Positions 17,683 to 25,120 of a DNA stretch of 64,000 nucleotides are shown here, one piece after another; position 1 is the stretch's first letter, and each line of letters begins with the position of its first letter. Source of the stretch: Psychroflexus gondwanensis ACAM 44 (GTDB lineage Bacteria; Bacteroidota; Bacteroidia; Flavobacteriales; Flavobacteriaceae); NCBI RefSeq assembly GCF_000355905.1, contig NZ_APLF01000011.1, positions 1 to 64,000 on the forward strand, in the 5' to 3' direction. The notes under the pieces were generated by a model, which made no database searches, was not told the origin of the DNA, and worked only from the letters and a program-made list of their open reading frames with translations. The translations under genes and the position numbers were made by a program.

Positions 17683-18126
17683 ATGTCTTTTAGTCAAAGA
17701 GTAGGGGTTACCATACCAATCTTGTGGCTTGGCTTTGTGCTTTCTATTTCATTTATGGAAGCTTGGCTTAAGTTTCAAGCAGAAGGTGTTACACAGGTTA
17801 TTGGGCTGAGTATTGGAAGGCTGGTCTTTGGTGTATTGAATAAAGTAGAGCTATTTTTTATGATAGCTCTTCTTTTTTCAACCTTAAAAGCTTACGGATT
17901 TAAAATAAATAAAACCTTAAAAACTATATTGATTTCGTTGTTGGTTATTTTGCTAGCGCAGACCTTTTATTTACTGCCTATGCTAGATCAACGAGCAGTA
18001 ATGATAATCGATGGCACAATACCTGATTCAACATATTTGCATTTTTATTATGTTTTTTTAGAACTGCTTAAAGTTATATTATTAGCCATTTTTTCACATC
18101 AAATGTTATCCAAATACAAAGGGTGA
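17683..18126 (+). CDS. Four-helix integral membrane protein
   Basis: A 147-residue membrane protein with four predicted spans at about residues 10-27, 45-67, 80-100 and 120-142. The first helix carries IPILWLGFVLSISFMEAW; conserved-looking polar positions (E25, K30, E57) sit in or near helices. The layout recalls DUF4149/CopD-like four-helix proteins, but I am not certain of the family. It is the last gene of the operon, 12 bases after the cupin gene. Confidence 0.7.
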   Translation: MSFSQRVGVTIPILWLGFVLSISFMEAWLKFQAEGVTQVIGLSIGRLVFGVLNKVELFFMIALLFSTLKAYGFKINKTLKTILISLLVILLAQTFYLLPMLDQRAVMIIDGTIPDSTYLHFYYVFLELLKVILLAIFSHQMLSKYKG

Positions 18127-18263
18127 TACTAAATAAATTGGGCTGAAAGAAAATAAATAGTGAAGGATCTAGGATACGAAATCCAATCCATCAGTTTACC
18201 TACAAAACTTTAAAACAACTCCTATAAAGTTTAAGTCTATAATGTTTCCATTTCGAGTAATTA

Positions 18264-18365
18264 TTAAAAAATAGGAGAGGGAACCAAACAATTGAGTAAA
18301 ATAATAAGCAAAACACCTAAGAAAGCTAGGAGTAGGTAAAACTTAAGGTCTTTTATTTTATCCAT
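18264..18365 (-). CDS. Tiny single-span membrane peptide, 33 aa
   Basis: An ORF of 33 codons starting at ATG 18365, ten bases after the stop of the UspA gene on the same strand, so it would be the last cistron of the sigma-54 operon. The sequence is a charged start (MDKIKDLKFY) and one hydrophobic helix (LLLAFLGVLLIILLNCLV) ending SPIF. Size and shape resemble small oxidase- or stress-associated membrane peptides, but no family is recognised. Confidence 0.4.
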   Translation of the reverse strand: MDKIKDLKFYLLLAFLGVLLIILLNCLVPSPIF

Positions 18366-18375
18366 TTTTAAAATG

Positions 18376-19197
18376 TTAAGTTCGTGAAGTTAAACTTGAT
18401 TGATGCCTTAGGCTTTTCATCCAAGATTGGGTTAAACCATATTTTGTCCAAAAATTAGACTTTCTTTCTGCTATAGTTATGATATAATCTGAATGACTCT
18501 TGATAAAACTTTTTAAGCTTGAAGAAGCCCCAGAATATTGAATGGAAACTGGATACTTAGTGAAGGTTTGAATTTGAGAGTAGACCTTATTTTGATTTAC
18601 CTTTTGAGTTTGTGTCATTTTGTCCTTACTAAAAAGGGAGACAATTTTAATGCTCCGACCAGCGGTGTTTGCCCAGGCATAACAATTCTTGAGTTTGCTT
18701 TTTAAAAGTTCAACCTCAAAACTAGAAGCCAGTACAAATTTTTGAGGTTTTTGTAGATGAGCAGACGTGGGTATAATCATCACAGGACATTCAGTGATGT
18801 TCTGGACGATACGCTTTGTATGGTCACTATTTCCTTTAGATTGGTCCTTTCCTAAAAGGACTACCAAATCTATGTCAAGATTTTCTATGGTTTTTCGCAG
18901 TCCTTCAATAAGGTATGTGTTTTTTGAAATAGTATTGAAATGGTGATTTTTGAGGTTGCTTTCGCCTCTGTATTTTTTGAGTATAGCTTTCAAATTCATT
19001 TCAGAATTGTACCTTGGTTTTTCAAACCAGTCGTCATCAGCCTGAAGAAGGTCTAGTGCATTTAGCCCCTCTATATTGTAAGTATATGAGTTCGAAAAAT
19101 AAAAGTGGCATTCCTCTTGTTCAAAAAGAGTAATAGCATAATCCATAGCGCTTTCATTACTGAATTCAAAGTCCAAAGGGATCAAAATATTTTTCAT
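18376..19197 (-). CDS. Universal stress protein, two-domain, degenerate ATP site
   Basis: About 273 residues, two fused UspA domains. I choose ATG 19197 (MKNILIPLDFEF), which matches the start of the other UspA proteins here; an in-frame TTG at 19212 overlaps the upstream gene. The first domain has the UspA N-terminus and the strand LDIDLVVLLGKDQ, but the G-x2-G-x9-G(S/T) ATP loop seen in its paralogs at 41-49 kb is not intact (KDQSKGNSDHTKRIV). It may therefore not bind ATP. Member of the operon under the sigma-54 promoter at 22040. Confidence 0.85.
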   Translation of the reverse strand: MKNILIPLDFEFSNESAMDYAITLFEQEECHFYFSNSYTYNIEGLNALDLLQADDDWFEKPRYNSEMNLKAILKKYRGESNLKNHHFNTISKNTYLIEGLRKTIENLDIDLVVLLGKDQSKGNSDHTKRIVQNITECPVMIIPTSAHLQKPQKFVLASSFEVELLKSKLKNCYAWANTAGRSIKIVSLFSKDKMTQTQKVNQNKVYSQIQTFTKYPVSIQYSGASSSLKSFIKSHSDYIITIAERKSNFWTKYGLTQSWMKSLRHQSSLTSRT

Positions 19198-19208
19198 TTT
19201 CCAAGGTT

Positions 19209-19598
19209 TCAATTCCGTTTATAGGCTGTTAATAATCTATAGATCGCTTTCCTTAGCTGATAGAAATTCTGCATTAATTCAGTATAAATAACTCGCTTCT
19301 TTTCATGTTCTTTTGCACGGGTTACATCGTATATTCTTTTTCCAAATTCATATTCATTATCCAATTCTTGCTCATATTTACAAAGAGTCCCCATAACTAA
19401 AGTGTTCTTTCTTCTTATTCCCATAAGAGCGGACTCTATATCTCTATCTTTTAATAACTGCTTTTCTATCAATTTCAATTGAGACAATTTATCATTTAGG
19501 ACAGTAAGAGTATCGATCCACTGGGTGAGTTCGATGAGGTCTTTTTTGATACAGAGTCTTCTATGAATATCCTCTCTATATGATAAATCGATTTCCAA
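19209..19598 (-). CDS. Helical protein, paralog of the gene at 19612
   Basis: A 129-residue, wholly helical, charged protein. There is no ATG; translation appears to start at TTG 19598, seven bases after a strong GGGGAG Shine-Dalgarno sequence, which is unusual in this genome and decides the start. It shares a pattern with the upstream neighbour: IELxxWIxxL near the N-terminus and a C-terminal YxxLxxNFYQLRKAI-like helix. It has no known domain. Probably a four-helix-bundle protein acting with its paralog. Confidence 0.7.
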   Translation of the reverse strand: MEIDLSYREDIHRRLCIKKDLIELTQWIDTLTVLNDKLSQLKLIEKQLLKDRDIESALMGIRRKNTLVMGTLCKYEQELDNEYEFGKRIYDVTRAKEHEKKRVIYTELMQNFYQLRKAIYRLLTAYKRN

Positions 19599-19611
19599 AA
19601 ATAAACTCCCC

Positions 19612-20034
19612 TCAAGAGGGTTTTTTTAGCAAAGTAAATTGGCCTTGTACTTTATTAAAAAACTCATCTTTTAATCGTCTGTATTTATCCAGGTGATACA
19701 AATAACCTCTTCTGTAACTTTCGTGTTCGCTTATGTAAATCATATCGCACTGCATGTCTTCACATTCTATGATATCTCGCCTTGCACTCATATATTTTTG
19801 AAGAGCGCTAAGTAAAGCATCATTTTCTAAAGCTTTCTTTTGAAATTTTTCAAATATACTTTCATCATCCAGTTTACCATTCAAATCGTTGGAGCAAAGC
19901 CCAATAAGATTGGCCAGCTCTTTTTTGATATACTTCAAGTGATTGATCCAATTTTCCAATTCAATGGTATTGATTTTATGAGTCACATCCACCTCGGTAT
20001 CGTGATTATATATTTCTGTTTCTAAAGGTTCCAT
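19612..20034 (-). CDS. Helical protein, paralog of the gene at 19209
   Basis: About 140 residues; ATG 20034 is preferred to the TTG two codons upstream. Mostly helical and charged, with NTIELENWINHLKYIKKEL near the N-terminus, a central EDMQCDMIY-SEHESYRRGYLYHLDKYRRL region, and no recognisable catalytic motif. The similarity to the next gene indicates a tandem duplication. The context (Gre-type factor, UspA, glutamate dehydrogenase) suggests a stress or stationary-phase role. Confidence 0.7.
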   Translation of the reverse strand: MEPLETEIYNHDTEVDVTHKINTIELENWINHLKYIKKELANLIGLCSNDLNGKLDDESIFEKFQKKALENDALLSALQKYMSARRDIIECEDMQCDMIYISEHESYRRGYLYHLDKYRRLKDEFFNKVQGQFTLLKKPS

Positions 20035-20043
20035 TTTCAATTT

Positions 20044-20463
20044 TTATATGGGGATTTCAATTTTTTTATGAGTAAGATCCTGAGTTACAGCTACAATTTT
20101 AAGATGTTGTTTGCCCGAAGGAAAATCCCACACTATAGAATCTCCTTCAGAATACCCAAAAAGAGCAGCGCCCATAGGGGTGAGAATAGAGATTTTATTT
20201 TGCTTAAAATCTTTCTCTGAAGGGATAACAAGTTGTATTGTCCTTTCCCAGCCATTTTCGGAAGACACCCTTATTTTGCTATTAAAGCGTATAACGTCCT
20301 TAGGGATTTTAGCATCATCAACTATTTCAGCATTTTTCAATTCTTCGCTAAATCGTCTAAGAGAGTTTTGTATTTCAACATCTTCGGCATATCCCGAGAT
20401 GTTGAGTATGCGCTTCAAATACACATACTCTTTTTTCTCTAATATTAAACTACCATATTTCAT
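20044..20463 (-). CDS. GreA/GreB/Rnk-family transcription-associated protein
   Basis: A 139-residue protein with the C-terminal FKBP-like domain of GreA/GreB: SILTPMGAALFGYSEGDSIVWDFPSGKQHLKIV corresponds to the GreA block ISxxSPLGxALLGKxxGD. The N-terminal region is short, lacking the full coiled coil, and so is closer to Rnk. Such proteins bind the RNA polymerase secondary channel or compete with Gre factors. It is in the same operon as glutamate dehydrogenase. Confidence 0.85.
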   Translation of the reverse strand: MKYGSLILEKKEYVYLKRILNISGYAEDVEIQNSLRRFSEELKNAEIVDDAKIPKDVIRFNSKIRVSSENGWERTIQLVIPSEKDFKQNKISILTPMGAALFGYSEGDSIVWDFPSGKQHLKIVAVTQDLTHKKIEIPI

Positions 20464-20488
20464 GCTAATTTCTATTTTAATTATGTTA

Positions 20489-21790
20489 TCAAGGAAAAAT
20501 ACCTCTTTGTATATAGGCCTTTTCTATTCTTTTAATGGCGATACAATAAGCTGCAGTTCGGAAATCCATTGCTTCTTTTTCTGAATATTCGTAAACTTTA
20601 TTAAATGATTCGAGTAGCTTTTTATCCAGCTTTGGCATCACTTCATCAAGTTGCCAAAATTCACCGTTTCTGTTTTGTAGCCATTCAAAATAGCTTGCTA
20701 CAACACCTCCAGAGTTACATAAGATGTCAGGTATAATGGTGACACCACGTTCTATTAGTATTTTTTCTCCATCTACATCGGTAGGGCCGTTTGCGCCTTC
20801 AGCAACTAATGTAGCCTTAACTGTCATTGCATTGTCTTTGGTAATCTGTCCACCAAGCGCAGCTGGGATACAGATATCACATTCAGTTCCAAAAAACTCA
20901 TCTTTATTTGAAGCTTCGGCATCTGGAAAATTAACTAAGCTACCGTTGTTCGATTCTGTGTAATTGAAAAGATCTTCAACTTTAATTCCATTTTGGTTTT
21001 CAATACTGCCAAAAGCATCTTGAACTGCAACTAATTTCGCACCTTCTCCTTCTAAAAAGTGAGAGGCCCAGTAGCCTACATTTCCAAAGCCTTGGACGAT
21101 AAACGTCTTTCCTTCTAGGGTTTCATTTTTGCGTTCAAACCAAAATTTAATAGTGAGGAAAACGCCGTATCCTGTTGCTCGATCACGTCCTTCAAGACCG
21201 CCACTCCCATCTGGTTTTCCAGTGACTACGTGCTGGTTTGCAGTTCGTTCTGCTGGTGGTCGCGTACTCATATAAGTATCTGCAATCCATGCCATAGTTT
21301 GGCTATTGGTGTTTACATCTGGCGCAGGGATATCGTGTTCTGGTCCTATGTTGTCTGCCAATGCAAAAGTGAATCTTCGCGTAATTCGTTCTAGCTCAGA
21401 TTGTGAATATTTAGAAGGATCTATCTGGATACCGCCTTTTCCTCCACCGTAAGGAAGTCCTGCCAAAGAGGTTTTCCAAGTCATCCACATAGCTAGAGCT
21501 TTTGCTGCATCAATATCTACCGTTGGGTGGTAGCGCAATCCTCCTTTGTAAGGTCCCAATGCATTATTGTGCTGTACTCTGTATCCTGTAAAGATTTCCA
21601 TATCACCGTTATCCATTTTTACAGGGAAGTGAACAATAATTTCGTTATTTGTGATTTTTAATATTTTACGGATATTGGGGTTTAAATTGATTCGATCTGC
21701 AGCAGTGTTAAACTGCGCCATCACGTTATCCATTACACCTCTTTTGGATTTAGCTTTTTCTCTAGGTAATTCAGTGGTCATTGTTGTCAT
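20489..21790 (-). CDS. Glu/Leu/Phe/Val dehydrogenase, probably glutamate dehydrogenase
   Basis: A 433-residue enzyme with the two domains of the family. The N-terminal substrate domain has KGGLRYHP and PYGGGKGGIQIDP with the catalytic lysine, and PAPDVNT follows. The C-terminal Rossmann domain has FIVQGFGNVGYWAS and AEGANGPT. It interconverts glutamate and 2-oxoglutarate plus ammonia. The length fits the hexameric class. Location behind a sigma-54 promoter agrees with the usual nitrogen or carbon-stress control of such genes. Confidence 0.92.
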   Translation of the reverse strand: MTTMTTELPREKAKSKRGVMDNVMAQFNTAADRINLNPNIRKILKITNNEIIVHFPVKMDNGDMEIFTGYRVQHNNALGPYKGGLRYHPTVDIDAAKALAMWMTWKTSLAGLPYGGGKGGIQIDPSKYSQSELERITRRFTFALADNIGPEHDIPAPDVNTNSQTMAWIADTYMSTRPPAERTANQHVVTGKPDGSGGLEGRDRATGYGVFLTIKFWFERKNETLEGKTFIVQGFGNVGYWASHFLEGEGAKLVAVQDAFGSIENQNGIKVEDLFNYTESNNGSLVNFPDAEASNKDEFFGTECDICIPAALGGQITKDNAMTVKATLVAEGANGPTDVDGEKILIERGVTIIPDILCNSGGVVASYFEWLQNRNGEFWQLDEVMPKLDKKLLESFNKVYEYSEKEAMDFRTAAYCIAIKRIEKAYIQRGIFP

Positions 21791-21822
21791 AATAAGTTTC
21801 CTTTTGTCAATGTGTTTTTGGT

Positions 21823-22008
21823 TTAAGTATACGCTATTTCTAGCTTGGGTTCTGTTCCCTTCTGTTCTCTTGGCCTGTTCTCAGAAGAGTGGTCGGTTTT
21901 CTTTTCATCAAACTCGCTGCAAGCCCAAACTTGATTTTTATGCTTAGTTAGAACACACGTACTTTGGTGTGAACAGGTTGGGCAAATATTGAATTGATTC
22001 TGACTCAT
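21823..22008 (-). CDS. Small cysteine-rich (zinc-ribbon-like) protein, 61 aa
   Basis: A 61-residue peptide with four cysteines in CPTCSHQSTC and WACSEF plus nearby histidines, probably a zinc knuckle. Similar small proteins beginning with an NICxTCxHxxTCVLT pattern occur in many flavobacteria. First gene of the sigma-54-dependent operon; its ATG lies 32 bases downstream of the -12 element, which fits a short leader. Confidence 0.75.
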   Translation of the reverse strand: MSQNQFNICPTCSHQSTCVLTKHKNQVWACSEFDEKKTDHSSENRPREQKGTEPKLEIAYT

Positions 22009-22039
22009 AGTATATTGTTATTATTTCATATACTTAAAA

Positions 22040-22054
22040 GCAAGGGGTATGCCA
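22040..22054 (-). promoter_or_regulatory. Sigma-54 (-24/-12) promoter
   Basis: On the minus strand the sequence reads TGGCATACCCCTTGCT: the -24 GG and -12 GC dinucleotides are separated by exactly 10 bases, and it matches the consensus TGGCAC-N5-TTGCW at all but one position. It precedes the 61-aa peptide and the operon running down to about 18.26 kb. The adjacent gene at 22323 encodes a sigma-54 activator. Confidence 0.9.
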
Positions 22055-22183
22055 CTAGATATTCAATTACTAGCTAGTGTGCGAAAGCCCCTGTTGATAA
22101 AAGTCTTAACGATTTTATAAGAGTTCATCAGAAAATCGAGACTGGTGCAAAATGACCCGGGTGAGAAGAATTGTGTCGATAAG

Positions 22184-22198
22184 GATTAATCAGTAATT
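22184..22198. promoter_or_regulatory. Candidate activator-binding site 1 (imperfect GATTA-N5-TAATC)
   Basis: GATTA-ATCAG-TAATT matches the perfect palindrome at 22247 in nine of ten arm positions. Its centre lies 63 bp (six helical turns) from that site and about 140 bp upstream of the sigma-54 promoter. Confidence 0.55.
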
Positions 22199-22246
22199 GA
22201 AGAATGTTGTTGTTTACGAGCCTTTTGTCTTTTGGTGAGTTTTGCT

Positions 22247-22261
22247 GATTACATTGTAATC
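22247..22261. promoter_or_regulatory. Candidate activator-binding site 2 (perfect palindrome)
   Basis: GATTACA-T-TGTAATC is a perfect 7+1+7 inverted repeat about 200 bp upstream of the -24 element, the usual distance of an NtrC-type enhancer. It lies between the activator gene stop codon and the operon it would control. Confidence 0.6.
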
Positions 22262-22322
22262 TACTTGAAAAGAGAAAGTTTACACTAAAAATAATTTTGA
22301 TTAAAGAAATGATTTAAAAGTG

Positions 22323-23651
22323 CTAATCTTCTAGCTTTAGCCTCAACGTTTTTCGGTCAATACCTAAAATATCTGCTGCCTTTGTTTTATTATTATTTGA
22401 AGCATTTAATACTTTTTGGATGTAGCGTTTCTCCATTTCTTTGAGAGGGACCAATTCATCTTTCGGAAATTTAATAGTAAATTTTAAAGCATCTGGCAGG
22501 TGCTCTACTTCAACAAGTTTGTCGCACATAATTACGGCATGTTGAATTACGTTTTCCAATTCTCTAATATTTCCTGGCCAATCATAACGTTGTAAAATAG
22601 CTGAGGCTTCTGGACTTATCTTCATAAAACGATCTTTATACTCTACTCCATACTTAAACAAGAATTTTTCAACCAGTAACGGAATGTCTTCTTTTCGCTC
22701 TCTTAGGGGAGCTACGTTTATTTCGACTACTGTAAGACGGTAATACAAATCCTCTCTAAAGCTCTCTTTGCGTATCATATCCTTTAGATTGCTATTGGTC
22801 GCTGCAATAACACGCACATCAACTTTCTCGGCTTTTTGAGCACCTATTTTTACGACTTCTTTTTCTTGAAGTACGCGTAACAAGCGAGCTTGAACAGAAG
22901 GTGAAGCATTGCCTATTTCGTCTAAAAAAATAGTGCCACCATGGGCGGCTTGAAAGAAGCCATCTCGTGATTTATCGGCACCGGTAAACGCCCCTTTGGT
23001 ATAGCCAAACAACTCTGAGTCGAGAAGGTTTTCAGGAATCCCTCCACAATTCACAGCTATAAAAGGCGCTCTAGAAAATTTGCCTTGGTAATGAATGGCT
23101 CTGGCTACAAGTTCTTTTCCAGTTCCACTTTCGCCCTTTATAAATATGGTTGCTTTGTTGTTTTTTACGCGCTCTATAGTCTGGATAATCGTATTTATTT
23201 TTTCTGAATTGCCTATGATCTCTCCGTAAGCTTTATTTTTTTGAGATTCTGAAGACGGTAAGTCAGTATCAACAGTTTTTTTATTCTGAAGAGATTTTTG
23301 AACAGCCGTGCTTAATTCACTCTTGGTAAAGGGCTTGGTGAGATAGTCGACAACTCCCGACTTTATGGCGGCCAAAGAATCTTGGACCGATGGATACCCC
23401 GTCACAATTAATTTAGGGATTTCAGGATAGTGCTCCGAAATAAATTTTATGAGCTCAAAGCCATCAACTTCAGGCATCTTTAAATCTGTGATGAGTAAGT
23501 CAATTTTTGTATCGCGTAAAATCTGTACGGCTTCCTTTACAGAAACTGCTTTGAAGGTGTGGTAGTTCCATGACTGTAAATGGCGTTGAAGTAGCTCTAA
23601 GATATTGATGTCGTCATCAACAATAAGTATATTTTCCTTTTGCAATTGCAT
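22323..23651 (-). CDS. NtrC-family sigma-54-dependent response regulator
   Basis: A 442-residue regulator with the full three-domain layout: receiver (phospho-acceptor D56 in LLITDLKMPEVDG), AAA+ domain (Walker A GESGTGKE near residue 173, the sigma-54 contact loop GAFTGAD, Walker B GTIFLDEIG, and GNIRELENVIQHAV), and a Fis-type helix-turn-helix at the end (KAADILGIDRKTLRLKLED). It is separated by three bases from its kinase gene. It is the obvious activator of the promoter at 22040. Confidence 0.95.
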   Translation of the reverse strand: MQLQKENILIVDDDINILELLQRHLQSWNYHTFKAVSVKEAVQILRDTKIDLLITDLKMPEVDGFELIKFISEHYPEIPKLIVTGYPSVQDSLAAIKSGVVDYLTKPFTKSELSTAVQKSLQNKKTVDTDLPSSESQKNKAYGEIIGNSEKINTIIQTIERVKNNKATIFIKGESGTGKELVARAIHYQGKFSRAPFIAVNCGGIPENLLDSELFGYTKGAFTGADKSRDGFFQAAHGGTIFLDEIGNASPSVQARLLRVLQEKEVVKIGAQKAEKVDVRVIAATNSNLKDMIRKESFREDLYYRLTVVEINVAPLRERKEDIPLLVEKFLFKYGVEYKDRFMKISPEASAILQRYDWPGNIRELENVIQHAVIMCDKLVEVEHLPDALKFTIKFPKDELVPLKEMEKRYIQKVLNASNNNKTKAADILGIDRKTLRLKLED

Positions 23652-23654
23652 TAG

Positions 23655-24734
23655 CTAGGATTTTGGGAGTTTTACGGTAAATGTAGCGCCTTTGTCTTTA
23701 TTGTTTTCTGCAGTGATAATACCATTATGACTGGCTACTATACCGTGAACTACGCTTAAGCCCATGCCAGAGCCATCTCCTGTAGGTTTTGTAGTGAAGA
23801 ATGGTTGGAAAACTTTTTCCAAGGCTTCAGCTGTAAATCCAGTTCCCTCATCGGAAATTATGAGTATAATATAATTTTTATCCTCATGAGCTTCAATGGT
23901 TACTAATCCCCCTTTTTCAGAAAAATAGATGGCGTTTATGATCAAATTAAAAATGATTTGTGTAAGTTGGATGGTGTCTGCTCGAAGCAGAAGCGTCTCA
24001 TCTTCTATTTTAACTATATACTTTACATCAGCTTTTTTGAAAGAAGCATCGAGTAAGGAAATGGCATTTTTGATGCTTGGGACTATATTGACTTCTTGCA
24101 TTTTTTGAGGCATTTCACATGCAAAAAACATCAATTTTTTGACAACTTCTCTTGAGAATATAGCATTTTGTATGATTTTTTCCAGATCTCTAGAAACTTG
24201 AAGATCTCCTTTAAAATCGTCCTTCAATAATTCTGCAAAGCCTAAAATATTGGCTAGAGGTGTGTTTAACTCATGGGCAATACCTGCGGTAATTTCTCCT
24301 AGAATGCCCAATCGGTCTGCTCGCTCCATCTGTCTTTTGAGTGACGTCTCGTTTTGTTGTATCTCAATGCGCTCTAAAAGATTACCAACTTTTAAAGCAA
24401 TGTTATCTAGTAATTGCTTTTCTTCTTTCAAAAACGAACTCTTATCCTTTTGCAATGAAGCTAGAATAGTGCCATTGGATTTATTGAACACCTTAATTTC
24501 AGAAGTTAGGTTTAGAGATGTATTAATGTGGCCTGTTCTTATAGAACTTAACGAGGTGTCGATTGCAATTTCAGTCTGTTTGGGAAATTGAAATCCTTTT
24601 TTGAGACTTAATCCAATTGCAGTTAAGGTTTCTTGAAGCTGCTCAACATCGGTATTCATAATAATAGAGGAGATTTCATAAAGGCAAGTCAACTCCTTAA
24701 TTCGTTCTTTTAAATGGTCTTCTGTTACATTCAT
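23655..24734 (-). CDS. Cytoplasmic sensor histidine kinase
   Basis: A 359-residue kinase without membrane spans. Residues about 1-125 form a GAF-like sensor region beginning LKERIKELTCLYEISSIIMN. A coiled linker leads to the H-box LGEITAGIAHELNTPL (histidine near residue 154), then the ATPase domain with N-box LIFNLIINAIYFS, DEGTGF and GSGMGLSVV. It is an NtrB-like soluble kinase and partners the regulator that follows. The signal it senses is not evident; a cytosolic redox or metabolic cue is likely. Confidence 0.93.
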   Translation of the reverse strand: MNVTEDHLKERIKELTCLYEISSIIMNTDVEQLQETLTAIGLSLKKGFQFPKQTEIAIDTSLSSIRTGHINTSLNLTSEIKVFNKSNGTILASLQKDKSSFLKEEKQLLDNIALKVGNLLERIEIQQNETSLKRQMERADRLGILGEITAGIAHELNTPLANILGFAELLKDDFKGDLQVSRDLEKIIQNAIFSREVVKKLMFFACEMPQKMQEVNIVPSIKNAISLLDASFKKADVKYIVKIEDETLLLRADTIQLTQIIFNLIINAIYFSEKGGLVTIEAHEDKNYIILIISDEGTGFTAEALEKVFQPFFTTKPTGDGSGMGLSVVHGIVASHNGIITAENNKDKGATFTVKLPKS

Positions 24735-25120
24735 TATTCTTTAATAAGACACGTTATAGTAAACCTTTTTATTCGATGATATTTTGAAGTATTAAGTGAA
24801 ACTAATTGATTACAAATGTATACCTAGTTCGTAGATGTAAAAACTAAATTCCTGAACACTCCTTATTTTTTTTAATCTAAACTAAAAATAGATGACACGA
24901 CTCTAGACATAGGTTTTAAACCAATGAAATGTGAAATTAGGTTTATTTTTTTAGAATCATAAGTTATTATCCTCAGTGAGTTTAAAAATACAGAACCTTT
25001 TTCTTTGTTTTGCTTTTCCATTGCGCTACAAATACTCAAAATACAAATCACAATTTAACCAACTTACTTTAATGTAACCATGCGTTCATTCCAAAGTAAC
25101 CAATAAATGCTCTTTCTTAC
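24735..25120. other. Intergenic stretch upstream of the histidine kinase
   Basis: About 385 AT-rich bases. It must hold the kinase-regulator promoter, but I cannot point to a convincing -7/-33 pair. No hairpin, ORF or relic was recognised. Confidence 0.35.

Noticed and set aside
19608-19627. CCCT-CAAG-AGGG followed by seven T, resembling a terminator
   Set aside because: It lies at the end of a coding sequence on the other strand, the stem is only 4-5 bp, and no plus-strand gene leads into it; on the minus strand the G-run serves as Shine-Dalgarno sequence.
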